Shown one piece after another: positions 8,313 through 16,059 of a stretch of 64,000 bases of DNA (within the stretch, counting starts at the first letter, position 1; every line of letters begins with the position of its first letter). The stretch lies in assembly GCF_003259615.1 (NCBI RefSeq), contig NZ_QLLR01000019.1:46578-110577 (forward strand), written 5' to 3'. The notes beneath the pieces were generated by a model. It saw nothing but the letters and a program-made list of their open reading frames with translations, had not been told where the DNA came from and did no database searches. A program made the translations under genes and the position numbers. The stretch is from Pedobacter cryoconitis (GTDB lineage Bacteria; Bacteroidota; Bacteroidia; Sphingobacteriales; Sphingobacteriaceae).

Positions 8313-9245
8313 TTATAAGTATCTTTTTTTCCAGAGCTGCATCATATACACGTTTATTTCCCACTGATCGGCAACGGGACGGTTAGTAAAAGGGATGGTT
8401 GGCATATAAGAAGGAGGGCCAAATTCAGTTAACATCGTGAGTATTTTACCTTGTTCTTTTTTGAGGTCCACAACTTTGTCCCACCAGGCAAAATGTGCAG
8501 CTACTTCCGCTTTCCACTCCGGGGCACGAGGATCGCTAACCTGTGGTCCTTCTGCATGTCCAATCCGCGAGTGAACATGATCTGTGCGGGAAATAGCCAG
8601 TTCAACAGTAGCCGGCTGATCTTCCAGTAAGCTTTCGCTAACATTGCACCAGTGAGAAATGTCCAGTGTAAGTCTGAGATCCGGGTTTTTTTGTAAATAA
8701 GGCAAAGCTGCGGGTGCAGAATAGAGCATACGCGACCGGTGAGTTTCATGGTAAATAGGAACGCCAGTCTTTTTTGAATAACTCACAGTGAAATCAATAA
8801 ACTGTTTGTTCTGTTCATAGGTGAAGAAATCCCTTCCCGAATGCACATTGATATATAACGGTTGCTGGTATTTGTTTTCGGCTGCTGCTATAATTACCTT
8901 TTTAAATGTGGTAAAATTGCTGTCAGGAAGTGGCTCATCGCCTCTGCAAAGGAACCCTGCAGTGAGCTGATAGGTTTTCAATGCCATGAATAACTCTTTT
9001 TGCTGGGCAATAGCGGAGGGCCATAAAATTTCTATTCCATCATATCCGTCCTTTTTTGCCTGCTTGCAAAAATCAGTTACAGATCCGTCGAAGCCCCAGT
9101 AAGGTGCCATAATCTTTAATGCAAAACCTTTTTCCAGTTTATTAGAGACAAGTTTGGGCGATCCGAAGATGTCCAGCGCAGGTAAAAGTAATGCAGTGGT
9201 TACCACAAGGCTATTTTCTATAAAATGCCGACGGTTGTATCTCAT
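8313..9245 (-). CDS. exported TIM-barrel (xylose isomerase-like) protein
   Basis: A 310-residue sugar phosphate isomerase/epimerase-like protein (AP endonuclease 2 superfamily). The N-terminus MRYNRRHFIENSLVVTTALL carries an RR pair before a hydrophobic stretch, consistent with a Tat-type signal. The barrel shows metal-ligand style motifs: GYDGIEILWP, YHETHRSRM, LTLDISHW, DHVHSRIGH and LTEFGPPSY. The exact reaction is unknown; relatives isomerise or epimerise keto-sugars. It is the first gene of a probable pair with the hydroxylase-like gene downstream. Confidence 0.85.
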   Translation of the reverse strand: MRYNRRHFIENSLVVTTALLLPALDIFGSPKLVSNKLEKGFALKIMAPYWGFDGSVTDFCKQAKKDGYDGIEILWPSAIAQQKELFMALKTYQLTAGFLCRGDEPLPDSNFTTFKKVIIAAAENKYQQPLYINVHSGRDFFTYEQNKQFIDFTVSYSKKTGVPIYHETHRSRMLYSAPAALPYLQKNPDLRLTLDISHWCNVSESLLEDQPATVELAISRTDHVHSRIGHAEGPQVSDPRAPEWKAEVAAHFAWWDKVVDLKKEQGKILTMLTEFGPPSYMPTIPFTNRPVADQWEINVYMMQLWKKRYL

Positions 9246-9467
9246 AGTAGTTTAGGTTTTGAGCATTCAAATTACATATTTTAAAATGCTGCGGTGCGCA
9301 TCTTATGTAACATCCTGATTGTAATCTGAATATAAGCGTGCTTCTATTCCTTGTTTTTTGTTATTCAGCAAGGTTTCTCAGGCGATCTTTTTTGTCGTAA
9401 ATTAGTTTACCGGGGGGGCTGGAGTTAATAGAATCCACAAAGAATGAAAACAAGTATAGCTTCAGAA

Positions 9468-9482
9468 TTGTATTAAATACAA
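9468..9482. promoter_or_regulatory. perfect inverted repeat upstream of the chloroperoxidase-like gene
   Basis: TTGTATT, one base, AATACAA: a perfect 7-bp inverted repeat with a 1-base centre, ending 18 bases before the ATG at 9501. The position fits an operator or the AT-rich core promoter. It has no recognised regulator. Confidence 0.3.
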
Positions 9483-9500
9483 CAATTAAAATTAAAAGAA

Positions 9501-10322
9501 ATGGGTAAAATTACAGTAAAAGACGGCACTGAAATTTATTATAAAGACTGGGGAACCGGACAACCACTTTTTTTTCATCATGGATGGCCTTTATCAGGAG
9601 ACGATTGGGATGGGCAGCTAATGTTTTTCCTAAAACAAGGATACCGGGTGATCGCTCATGATCGCAGAGGACATGGAAGATCCAGTCAGGCTTCTGGCGG
9701 GCATGATATGGACACTTATGCAGCAGATGTTGCAGAGCTTACACAGGCACTTGATCTGAAAGACGCTATACACATTGGTCACTCGACCGGTGGTGGCGAA
9801 GTGATCCGTTATGTAGCCAAATACGGGCAGGGCCGGGTTGCCAAAGCGGTACTTATAAGTGCCGTTACCCCAATAATGATACAATCTGAAAGTAACCCTG
9901 ATGGAGTTCCTTCATCTGTTTTTGATGAAATACGTGAAGGTACTGCAACTCAGCGTGCACAGTATTTCCAGGATTTTACGATTCCGTTTTATGGATACAA
10001 TCGGGAGGGCGCAAAAATATCTCAAGGTGTCAGGGATAACTGGTGGCGGCAGGGCATGATGGGCGGAGTAAAAGCACATCATGACGGTATTAAGGCCTTT
10101 TCAGAAACAGATTTCACCGAAGACCTTAAAAGTGTAGATATTCCTGTACTGGTACTGCATGGTGAGGATGACCAGATTGTTCCGTTTCCTATTTCAGGAG
10201 CAAAGGCTGTGAAGCTTTTAAAAAATGGAAAACTTATTTCATATCCGGGATTTCCGCATGGGATGCCAACTACAGAAGCTGCAACCATCAATGCAGATCT
10301 TTTGGCTTTTATTAAAAGTTAA
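9501..10322 (+). CDS. alpha/beta hydrolase, non-haem chloroperoxidase type
   Basis: A 273-residue alpha/beta hydrolase, the usual length of cofactor-free haloperoxidases/arylesterases. Visible motifs are the oxyanion-hole HHGWPLSGDDW, the nucleophile elbow GHSTGGGEV (Ser95), the acid in HGEDDQIVPF (Asp224) and the catalytic FPHGMP (His253). The family hydrolyses esters and, with peracids, halogenates in vitro. There is no signal peptide, so it is cytoplasmic. The gene stands alone with a strong terminator directly after it. Confidence 0.92.
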   Translation: MGKITVKDGTEIYYKDWGTGQPLFFHHGWPLSGDDWDGQLMFFLKQGYRVIAHDRRGHGRSSQASGGHDMDTYAADVAELTQALDLKDAIHIGHSTGGGEVIRYVAKYGQGRVAKAVLISAVTPIMIQSESNPDGVPSSVFDEIREGTATQRAQYFQDFTIPFYGYNREGAKISQGVRDNWWRQGMMGGVKAHHDGIKAFSETDFTEDLKSVDIPVLVLHGEDDQIVPFPISGAKAVKLLKNGKLISYPGFPHGMPTTEAATINADLLAFIKS

Positions 10323-10331
10323 TATATTAAG

Positions 10332-10366
10332 AGCACCAGCCATCAATAGTAGCTGGTGCTTTTTTT
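10332..10366 (+). terminator. Rho-independent terminator
   Basis: AGCACCAGC (10332-10340) pairs perfectly with GCTGGTGCT (10352-10360) over an 11-base loop and is followed by a run of T. It lies 10 bases after the chloroperoxidase-like gene and just before the converging membrane-regulator gene. Confidence 0.9.
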
Positions 10367-10368
10367 CT

Positions 10369-11619
10369 CTAAAAATTAATGGTTTGTTCATCTTTGGTAA
10401 ACCTGGTATCTTTCACTGCACCTGTACCGCTGAAGCGATATTGCAGCCCGACTATAGCAGTGGGCTTACTGGAAAACTTAAGTGAATAAGCTACTTCGCC
10501 GTTGATTAAAAAGCGCATATGCCGGTTTTTGCTTTCCACTTTTAATTTAACCCATTGCTCAAGGTTACAGCCGAATTTGGAGAGGTCTGCATGTTTACTC
10601 TCTACTGTGGTGCCTGCCGCATACAAAGAAAGATCACCAATACAACCTTTAGAACAAAGAGGAATAATAATCGTTTCATCTTTACAAAGAATCAATACTT
10701 CAACTCGCTGACAGGCCGCATTGCCCTGGTTAAAATCGCTTTTCAAAGTAGTTTCAAAAATAAAGTGATCGTTCTTAAAATCTCCCATATCCCGTACATT
10801 ATAAAAACGCAATGCCGGGAGGACTGGCTGTAAAGGAAGATTATACTTTGATAGTATCTCCTGATTGACCTCTACTTTATTGTTTTTCAGCACCTCATTC
10901 TTTTTAAAATATAACGGGACATCCCTATCTTTATAGACCATAGCTATCCAGCCATCGGATGCAATCATCAAATCATGTTCTTTTACTATTTGCTGGCCAA
11001 CGATCAGCTTTGCCTTGTAATAACCAGGACTATAATAGATCGTTGAATAAGTATGCTGCCGGGCTGATACTGCTACTTTTCGGGTTACATCCCACGATTG
11101 GGCAATAAATACAGAATCTGTGCCAGCAGCAGCATTGTAACTAAAAATAACCGAGTTTGGTACCCCTTTGGTTTTGATTTTATTACTGCTGAATTTATAG
11201 ACTGAATGATTTATGGGGGCTTTGGTTTTAGCGGATGATAAAAGTATGGCGTAACTGGTGATCAGTAATAAGATAAAACCAGATAACCAGTATTTCCATT
11301 TTCCCTCTGTTTTCTTTACAGCTGTTGCTAAAGGCAGGCTCTGTTTAAATTGCTGCCAATCCTTATATCCTGCAAATTGTGCTAATGTATTCAATGTGGT
11401 GGTAGTCGGTGTATTGCCGTACTTCAATCTTCCCCAGAGTCGTTTTAAGGTGGTTACACTTAACAACACACCAGTGACCACCTGAATCTCATCACTTAGT
11501 TTTTCAAAATCATAACCTGTCCAATCCGCGCTTGCACCCCGGTTTAGTTTGTTTTCTATGAGTTCCAAACACTTTTTAACAGCTACTATTTCCACGTTAT
11601 TATTCATGCTGATTTTCAA
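10369..11619 (-). CDS. membrane protein with N-terminal HTH-like domain and C-terminal jelly-roll-like sensor
   Basis: A 416-residue protein of no family that I can name. Residues 1-100 are cytoplasmic and helix-rich, with a DNA-binding-like pattern (LSDEIQVVTGVLLSVTTLKRL, GNTPTTTTLNTLAQFAGY). A single transmembrane helix follows (YWLSGFILLLITSYAILLSS), then about 280 exported residues. The last 170 (FIFETTLKSDF, VKLKVESKNRHMRFLINGE) resemble concanavalin-like/LamG beta-sandwich domains. This arrangement suggests a one-component transmembrane regulator, an inference. It is divergent from 11731-12414, whose product has a similar beta-sandwich. ATG 11619 or 11607 could be the start. Confidence 0.75.
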   Translation of the reverse strand: MKISMNNNVEIVAVKKCLELIENKLNRGASADWTGYDFEKLSDEIQVVTGVLLSVTTLKRLWGRLKYGNTPTTTTLNTLAQFAGYKDWQQFKQSLPLATAVKKTEGKWKYWLSGFILLLITSYAILLSSAKTKAPINHSVYKFSSNKIKTKGVPNSVIFSYNAAAGTDSVFIAQSWDVTRKVAVSARQHTYSTIYYSPGYYKAKLIVGQQIVKEHDLMIASDGWIAMVYKDRDVPLYFKKNEVLKNNKVEVNQEILSKYNLPLQPVLPALRFYNVRDMGDFKNDHFIFETTLKSDFNQGNAACQRVEVLILCKDETIIIPLCSKGCIGDLSLYAAGTTVESKHADLSKFGCNLEQWVKLKVESKNRHMRFLINGEVAYSLKFSSKPTAIVGLQYRFSGTGAVKDTRFTKDEQTINF

Positions 11620-11730
11620 TCAATTATACACTTGCATGTATTTGCACGCACTTGGCGCAACGTTGAATAGGCCCTGATTTAATTATTAATCACATTTGCT
11701 GAACTTATTCATTTAAAAGTATAACAATTT

Positions 11731-12414
11731 ATGACAAAAATAGTAACCAGTCTCTTAAGACTTCTTCATCCCGGGAAAGAAAGAATATTTAAAACTGCTG
11801 TTTCATTGCTGATGATCAGCTGTATGATTAGCAGCTTCAAAATTGCCCGGGCTCAGAATTTGAAGGAGAAATTCAATGTAGTGAACCGTGCGGTCAGCCT
11901 GGATAAGAAATCCGGAGCAGTACACCTCAATGAAGCAGAAGGTGCTGGTATTGCCTGGCTTAAGGGTAAAGTATTTACTAAAGGTATAATTGAATTTGAG
12001 GTGAAGGGAAAGGATGAATTTCAGGCCAGCTTTGTGGGCATTGCTTTTCATGGAGTGAATGATAGCATTTATGAATCTATTTATTTCAGGCCTTTTAATT
12101 TCCGTGCAGCCGATCCGGTTAGAAAGTCGCACGCAGTACAGTATATTGCTGTTCCAGGATATGACTGGCCAAAACTCCGGGATGGCTTTCCTAATAGATA
12201 TGAGCAGCCGGTTTCACCTGCGCCTGATCCAAATCAATGGTTCCGGGTGAAAATAATTGTAGCTGAAGAGCTGATAAGCGTTTATGTAAATAACGGTAAG
12301 CAGCCAGTTCTAAAAGTGCGGTCATTAACCCATACACGAGGAAAATGGATTGGTTATTGGGTAGGGAATGCCTCTGGTGGAGATTGGAGGAATTTAAAAA
12401 TTACCGCCGGATAG
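11731..12414 (+). CDS. exported LamG/DUF1080-like beta-sandwich protein
   Basis: A 227-residue exported protein. The N-terminal hydrophobic stretch (AVSLLMISCMISSFKIARAQ) is a signal peptide with cleavage likely after ARA. The mature part is a concanavalin A-like fold as judged by GIIEFEVKGKDEFQASFVGI, WFRVKIIVAEELISVYVNNG and a final GDWRNLKI. Such domains bind carbohydrate or form part of glycoside hydrolases; no catalytic module is present. It is transcribed divergently from the membrane regulator at 10369-11619 across a 111-bp gap, which suggests a sensor/target pair. Confidence 0.75.
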   Translation: MTKIVTSLLRLLHPGKERIFKTAVSLLMISCMISSFKIARAQNLKEKFNVVNRAVSLDKKSGAVHLNEAEGAGIAWLKGKVFTKGIIEFEVKGKDEFQASFVGIAFHGVNDSIYESIYFRPFNFRAADPVRKSHAVQYIAVPGYDWPKLRDGFPNRYEQPVSPAPDPNQWFRVKIIVAEELISVYVNNGKQPVLKVRSLTHTRGKWIGYWVGNASGGDWRNLKITAG

Positions 12415-12416
12415 GC

Positions 12417-12456
12417 AACACCATAGCATAATCCAATTGAATTATGCTATGGTGTT
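12417..12456. terminator. bidirectional terminator-like inverted repeat
   Basis: A perfect 16-bp inverted repeat: AACACCATAGCATAAT (12417-12432) and its complement at 12441-12456 around an 8-base loop. It lies between two converging genes and reaches the stop codon of the minus-strand gene. No long T tract is seen, so the terminator role is inferred from position. Confidence 0.7.
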
Positions 12457-13444
12457 AATTCAGGCTTGTTATATATTTTCTGATAAGGTCTATACCTTGC
12501 TTATCTAACACAGTTGTACCTAACTTTGGCATATGGAATTGCCCCATATTACCCATACGATCAACGATATTGTTTTTATTAAAGTTTATTCCTGACTGTT
12601 CCACTGGTACCTTGTACCCGAGCATAATGGATTGCCTGTAGGCCATACCATTTGAACTATGGCAATGTGCACAGTTAATTTCCAGGTAAGCCCTGGCTCT
12701 GTGTTCCAAATCAATGTTCTTATTTTCATAATCAGGCAATCTTGATATTTTGTCGATATGCTTTTCCAGTATTAGCTTTCCCCGGGCTTGCATATAACTC
12801 AGTTGATTTACCTTTTTCTTTCCAACCTGGATCTCTCTGTTTAAATTCATTCCCTTAGGGCCAATCGGGATAATCTCCTCAGAAGATTGGTGACAGCTCA
12901 CACATTCCCTGGCAGATGGGATGTGATATTTTACCCTGTGAACAGTATTGCTTTTGTCCAGCCAGTTTACATTGACTTCGGTGCTCACAGGATCATATAG
13001 TGCACGATCCTGAGCCTGGTTCCAATGGTAGGTACCTGCTGACCAATGGCCATTTTTTAAGCGCAGTATCCGGGTTTCTAAAATATGACGCGCTATGTTT
13101 TTTCCTTTCTTCGCACGGCTGTAAAAAAAAGTTTTGGCCAGTATAGTACCTTCAGGGAATTGTGGTAATCCGTCGCCATTTAATCTTAACTTTTTACCTG
13201 CAGGAAGCTTTATTAAACGTTGTTTCTCTGCATAATCCGTGAACAAAGTGGAGGATAACTGGTAAATCTCTACCCCCCGGGCAGGCAGAAGAGAATCAAT
13301 TCTTCCTTTAAAAAGCCCCAGTGAAGCAAGAGATTGAGGGAATTCCTGCTGATTATTTGCGATGGTTTTGCTGTTTCTGTTGCAGGATAAAACATAACAA
13401 ACAGGCAGGGCGAATATAAGAATGACAATAATTTTTGATCTCAT
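12455..13444 (-). CDS. di-haem c-type cytochrome-like lipoprotein
   Basis: A 329-residue exported protein. The N-terminus MRSKIIVILIFALPVCYVLS is followed by Cys in a lipobox-like context, so it is likely a lipoprotein. Two CxxCH haem-attachment motifs occur: RECVSCHQSSEE near the middle and NCAHCHSSNG near the C-terminus. The arrangement matches the SO_2930-like/PPC-type diheme proteins often found in Bacteroidota, of unknown electron partner. It overlaps the upstream DUF3817 gene by 4 bases (ATGA), so the two are translationally coupled. Confidence 0.8.
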   Translation of the reverse strand: MRSKIIVILIFALPVCYVLSCNRNSKTIANNQQEFPQSLASLGLFKGRIDSLLPARGVEIYQLSSTLFTDYAEKQRLIKLPAGKKLRLNGDGLPQFPEGTILAKTFFYSRAKKGKNIARHILETRILRLKNGHWSAGTYHWNQAQDRALYDPVSTEVNVNWLDKSNTVHRVKYHIPSARECVSCHQSSEEIIPIGPKGMNLNREIQVGKKKVNQLSYMQARGKLILEKHIDKISRLPDYENKNIDLEHRARAYLEINCAHCHSSNGMAYRQSIMLGYKVPVEQSGINFNKNNIVDRMGNMGQFHMPKLGTTVLDKQGIDLIRKYITSLN

Positions 13445-13773
13445 ATCTCTTTGCTAAGCTTGATATGCTGTTCATAAGCCGGCCTCAGAATTTTACGATC
13501 TGTATAAAAAGTTCCGAAAGGAATGAGGCAGGAGAGGAGTATTTTAACAGTCGTAATTTTGTCCCACCGCTGCTGTATGGCCACACTGAAGGTATTGAAG
13601 ACAAATAAAAGAAAAAGAGTACCATGTACAGGCCCCATTTTACTGACAAGAGCAGGCTGATGAAGTCCATACTTTAGCGGGACGGCAATTCCTGCCAGGA
13701 TTAAAAGTGATATACCTTCTAATAATCCAATCAGTCTTAAACGACCGATATTTGTTTTGAATAGTTTGAGCAT
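13441..13773 (-). CDS. DUF3817-domain membrane protein
   Basis: A 110-residue integral membrane protein. I start it at 13773 (MLKLFKTNIGRLRLIGLLEG) because the longer frame from 13833 would overlap the upstream gene by 49 bp. The family motifs LLEGISLLILAGIAVPLKY, GPVHGTLFLLFV and PFGTFYTDRKI are present, giving three hydrophobic helices. The role of DUF3817 is unknown; it often sits near transport or respiratory genes. It is the middle gene of the operon 14252-12455 preceded by a TetR-type operator. Confidence 0.8.
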   Translation of the reverse strand: MLKLFKTNIGRLRLIGLLEGISLLILAGIAVPLKYGLHQPALVSKMGPVHGTLFLLFVFNTFSVAIQQRWDKITTVKILLSCLIPFGTFYTDRKILRPAYEQHIKLSKEI

Positions 13774-13784
13774 GTTATATAGGT

Positions 13785-14252
13785 TTATAAAGGTCTTAGT
13801 AACGGGCGTTGCGCTAATGGTGAAAATGGCCATGGAATTGCAGCTAGAATGATCAATAATGCTATGCCGAAACAGAGCAGCAGCGTGCTGAATTTTTTAG
13901 TATCGTCTTCATACCTTTTGGCAAAAGCTGACCCTAAGGTTATGAGAATTACTGCCGTTATCATCATTGATATATGCAGGATTCCGAAAAAAGTAGGTTC
14001 AGTAATTCCCCTGGCTGTAGCTATTCCAATGAGGTGGAAACGGGCTACAGCAGCGCTTTTGAAATACATGGCCATGCCCAGCATAAATTGGACATGGACA
14101 ATTGTTGCTGTCCAATGCCTGTATTGATCATCTTTTTTAGTAAATGGACTTTTAGTCAGCAGGCTGGCTGCTGCGCTGTAAATGGTGAAGCTAAGGCTGA
14201 TTAAAACCAGCCACCTGAGAATGGAGTGGCAGACAAGTAAAATTGAAAACAT
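13785..14252 (-). CDS. four-TM membrane protein (cytochrome b-like, unnamed family)
   Basis: A 155-residue protein with four hydrophobic segments (HSILRWLVLISLSFTIYSAAA, IVHVQFMLGMAMYF, HISMMITAVILITLGSAFA, LLLCFGIALLIILAAIPW). Conserved His residues lie in or near the helices (CHSILRW, RHWTATIVHVQ, LHISMM), which would suit haem or quinone contact; this is inference. It is the first gene of the operon with DUF3817 and the di-haem protein. A TetR-type palindrome covers the region just upstream of its start. Confidence 0.75.
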   Translation of the reverse strand: MFSILLVCHSILRWLVLISLSFTIYSAAASLLTKSPFTKKDDQYRHWTATIVHVQFMLGMAMYFKSAAVARFHLIGIATARGITEPTFFGILHISMMITAVILITLGSAFAKRYEDDTKKFSTLLLCFGIALLIILAAIPWPFSPLAQRPLLRPL

Positions 14253-14272
14253 AAGAATAATTTAATTGTATT

Positions 14273-14290
14273 ACATACTAGTTGGTATGT
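14273..14290. promoter_or_regulatory. TetR-type operator before the membrane protein operon
   Basis: ACATAC-TAGTTG-GTATGT: perfect 6-bp arms with a 6-bp centre, 21 bases upstream of the start codon at 14252. It shares arms, spacing and most of the centre with the site at 14897-14914 upstream of the TetR gene. Confidence 0.7.
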
Positions 14291-14307
14291 TAAAAAGGCA
14301 AATTTTT

Positions 14308-14895
14308 TTAGGTTAAACTGTTCAGATATAATTTGAACTGTTTCAGATAAGACTGATAGACCGGTGTACCTAACATTTTGCCTATATTTCTAACCCCTGC
14401 ATATCCTGAAACAATATAGGCTGCTGCCTCGGCGGGATTAATCATTAAGCCAATCTTACCATTTTCTTTTCCTTTGAGCAGACACTTTTCTATGGCATCG
14501 GTCCATTCGCCTACGATGTCCTTTAAGTGTTTGTGGAATGCCGTATTCAGCGGGCTCATTTCCTCAATTAAATTAACTGCCGGACAACCATATTTAACAT
14601 CGAAATGCTCAGTATCCTTCAAAAGGTTCGCTATCATTTGATAGATGCTTTTTATAGGATCTGCAGAAGAACTCAGTGGCTCTATCAAAAAATGTTTCAT
14701 CCTGGGGTATAAAAGATCTGTGATTAAAGCGAGCCCCATTTCTTCCTTATTTTTAAAGTGATAAAAAAAAGCACCCTTGGTTACTTCCATCGAAGAAAGA
14801 ATATCATCAATACTGGTTGACTGGTATCCTTTGACATAAATCAATTCAAATGATTTTTGCAATATGTTTAACCGGGTTTGCACTGACTTCCTCAT
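14308..14895 (-). CDS. TetR-family transcriptional regulator
   Basis: A 195-residue TetR/AcrR regulator. The N-terminal helix-turn-helix reads GYQSTSIDDILSSMEVTKG followed by AFFYHFKNKEEM, the family signature. The C-terminal part (TetR_C-like, with GCPAVNLIEEMSPL) resembles the regulators of redox enzymes that keep the Cys-Pro motif. It lies between two matching palindromes: one immediately before its own start, the other before the operon 14252-12455. It therefore most likely represses itself and that operon. The ligand is unknown. Confidence 0.92.
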   Translation of the reverse strand: MRKSVQTRLNILQKSFELIYVKGYQSTSIDDILSSMEVTKGAFFYHFKNKEEMGLALITDLLYPRMKHFLIEPLSSSADPIKSIYQMIANLLKDTEHFDVKYGCPAVNLIEEMSPLNTAFHKHLKDIVGEWTDAIEKCLLKGKENGKIGLMINPAEAAAYIVSGYAGVRNIGKMLGTPVYQSYLKQFKLYLNSLT

Positions 14896-14896
14896 A

Positions 14897-14914
14897 AGAT
14901 ACTAATTAGTATGT
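14897..14914. promoter_or_regulatory. TetR-type operator before the tetR gene
   Basis: AGATACTAATTAGTATGT with a perfect 14-bp palindromic core ATACTAATTAGTAT (14899-14912). It begins one base after the start codon complement at 14893-14895. It matches the site at 14273-14290, so autoregulation is likely. Confidence 0.7.
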
Positions 14915-15073
14915 TTTCAAATGTATTGGTTTTTCCTTTTATCATAACCATAACTCCTCGCTTTTATAATTATTTGACTATTTCCTGACCTCGCCGACAC
15001 GATCATTATCTATCAATTCCTATTCAGGAAAGCAGGCAATATGGATGTGAAATGGCAACTGAATTGTTTTATA

Positions 15074-15090
15074 AAATGTAATTACATTTG
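15074..15090 (+). promoter_or_regulatory. palindrome overlapping a -7 promoter box
   Basis: AAATGTAATTACATTT is a perfect 16-bp palindrome (15074-15089). Its right half plus the next G gives TACATTTG (15083-15090), an exact TAnnTTTG -7 box, 22 bases before ATG 15113. A factor bound here would block the promoter of the AraC gene that follows. Confidence 0.45.
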
Positions 15091-15112
15091 ATTGGATGTC
15101 AATTATCCTAAA

Positions 15113-15970
15113 ATGGAACTCATACCGATCAGACATATCAATGAAACGCGAAAAGAGCCGGGATTATCCGGAAACTTTAGTATTCGTTATATCAGTGATT
15201 TACTCGCTGGAAAAGAAATGTTACAGGAACTTCACAGGCATGATTTCTTTTATGTTCTTTTTTTGAAAAGAGGTATTGGTCATCATCAGATTGATTTTGC
15301 CTCCTTTACCATTGGTGATCATGCTGTTTTCTTCATGCGTCCAGGGCAGGTACATCAGCTGGAATTAAGAGCAGAAAGTACCGGGTATCTGGTGCAATTT
15401 GGGAATGAATTCTATTTCCCTGATGAAAAAGTATCAAACCAGCTGTTGCGCAAGGCAGCCAATATCAATCATTATCAATTTGATGCCGGTAAATTTCAAA
15501 AGCTACAAGTTATACTAAATAATATCTTTCAGGAATATACTGTTAAAGAACAGCAATATCAGGAAGTGATTAAAGCAAACATGGATATTTTCCTGATTGA
15601 GCTTATCAGACAACAACGCAGCGTTCCATTTGATCCTGTCAATAATTATGCACAGGAAAGGATAGAGCAATTCTTAGCTCTTTTAGAAAAGTACGCTTTT
15701 GAGCATCAGCCAGTCACACAGTATGCTGCTATGTTAAACCTTTCCCCGTATCAGCTGAATTCAATCGCGAAGTCAATGCTGGGCAAAACCTGTTCAGAAC
15801 TCATGAATGCGTATATCCTGTTGGAAGCTAAAAGATGTCTTCTGGCAACAGCTAATCAAATCAATCAAATTGCCTATCATTTAGGCTATGAAGATATTTC
15901 ATATTTTATCAGGTTCTTTAAAAAACATACAGGGTATTCACCTGAGCAGTTCAGACGTAACTTAAAATAA
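15113..15970 (+). CDS. AraC-family transcriptional regulator with cupin domain
   Basis: A 285-residue regulator. I use ATG 15113 (MELIPIRHINETRKEPG) rather than a TTG at 15092. The N-terminus is a complete AraC cupin: LHRHDFFYVLFLKRGIGHHQIDF-like strands and FMRPGQVHQL. The C-terminus is the usual HTH_18 (YAAMLNLSPYQLNSIAKSMLG, QIAYHLGYEDISYFIRFFKK). It belongs to a different subgroup from the two AraC paralogues near the left end. A methyltransferase gene follows after 89 bp and has its own candidate promoter. The ligand is unknown. Confidence 0.92.
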   Translation: MELIPIRHINETRKEPGLSGNFSIRYISDLLAGKEMLQELHRHDFFYVLFLKRGIGHHQIDFASFTIGDHAVFFMRPGQVHQLELRAESTGYLVQFGNEFYFPDEKVSNQLLRKAANINHYQFDAGKFQKLQVILNNIFQEYTVKEQQYQEVIKANMDIFLIELIRQQRSVPFDPVNNYAQERIEQFLALLEKYAFEHQPVTQYAAMLNLSPYQLNSIAKSMLGKTCSELMNAYILLEAKRCLLATANQINQIAYHLGYEDISYFIRFFKKHTGYSPEQFRRNLK

Positions 15971-16018
15971 GTCCTGTAAAACTAATTTTTTGTCCTGCTC
16001 CTGGTTGATTCGTGCAGG

Positions 16019-16026
16019 TACTTTTG
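16019..16026 (+). promoter_or_regulatory. candidate -7 box of the methyltransferase gene
   Basis: TACTTTTG matches the TAnnTTTG consensus 33 bases upstream of ATG 16060. No clear -33 element at standard spacing. Confidence 0.35.
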
Positions 16027-16059
16027 TAACAAGAATTATTACCTGTAAACTTTAAATCA

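Noticed and set aside
9411..9420. Run of seven G near 9411-9418 as a phase-variation tract
   Set aside because: Only seven bases, intergenic and about 80 bp from the start codon; no coding frame depends on it.
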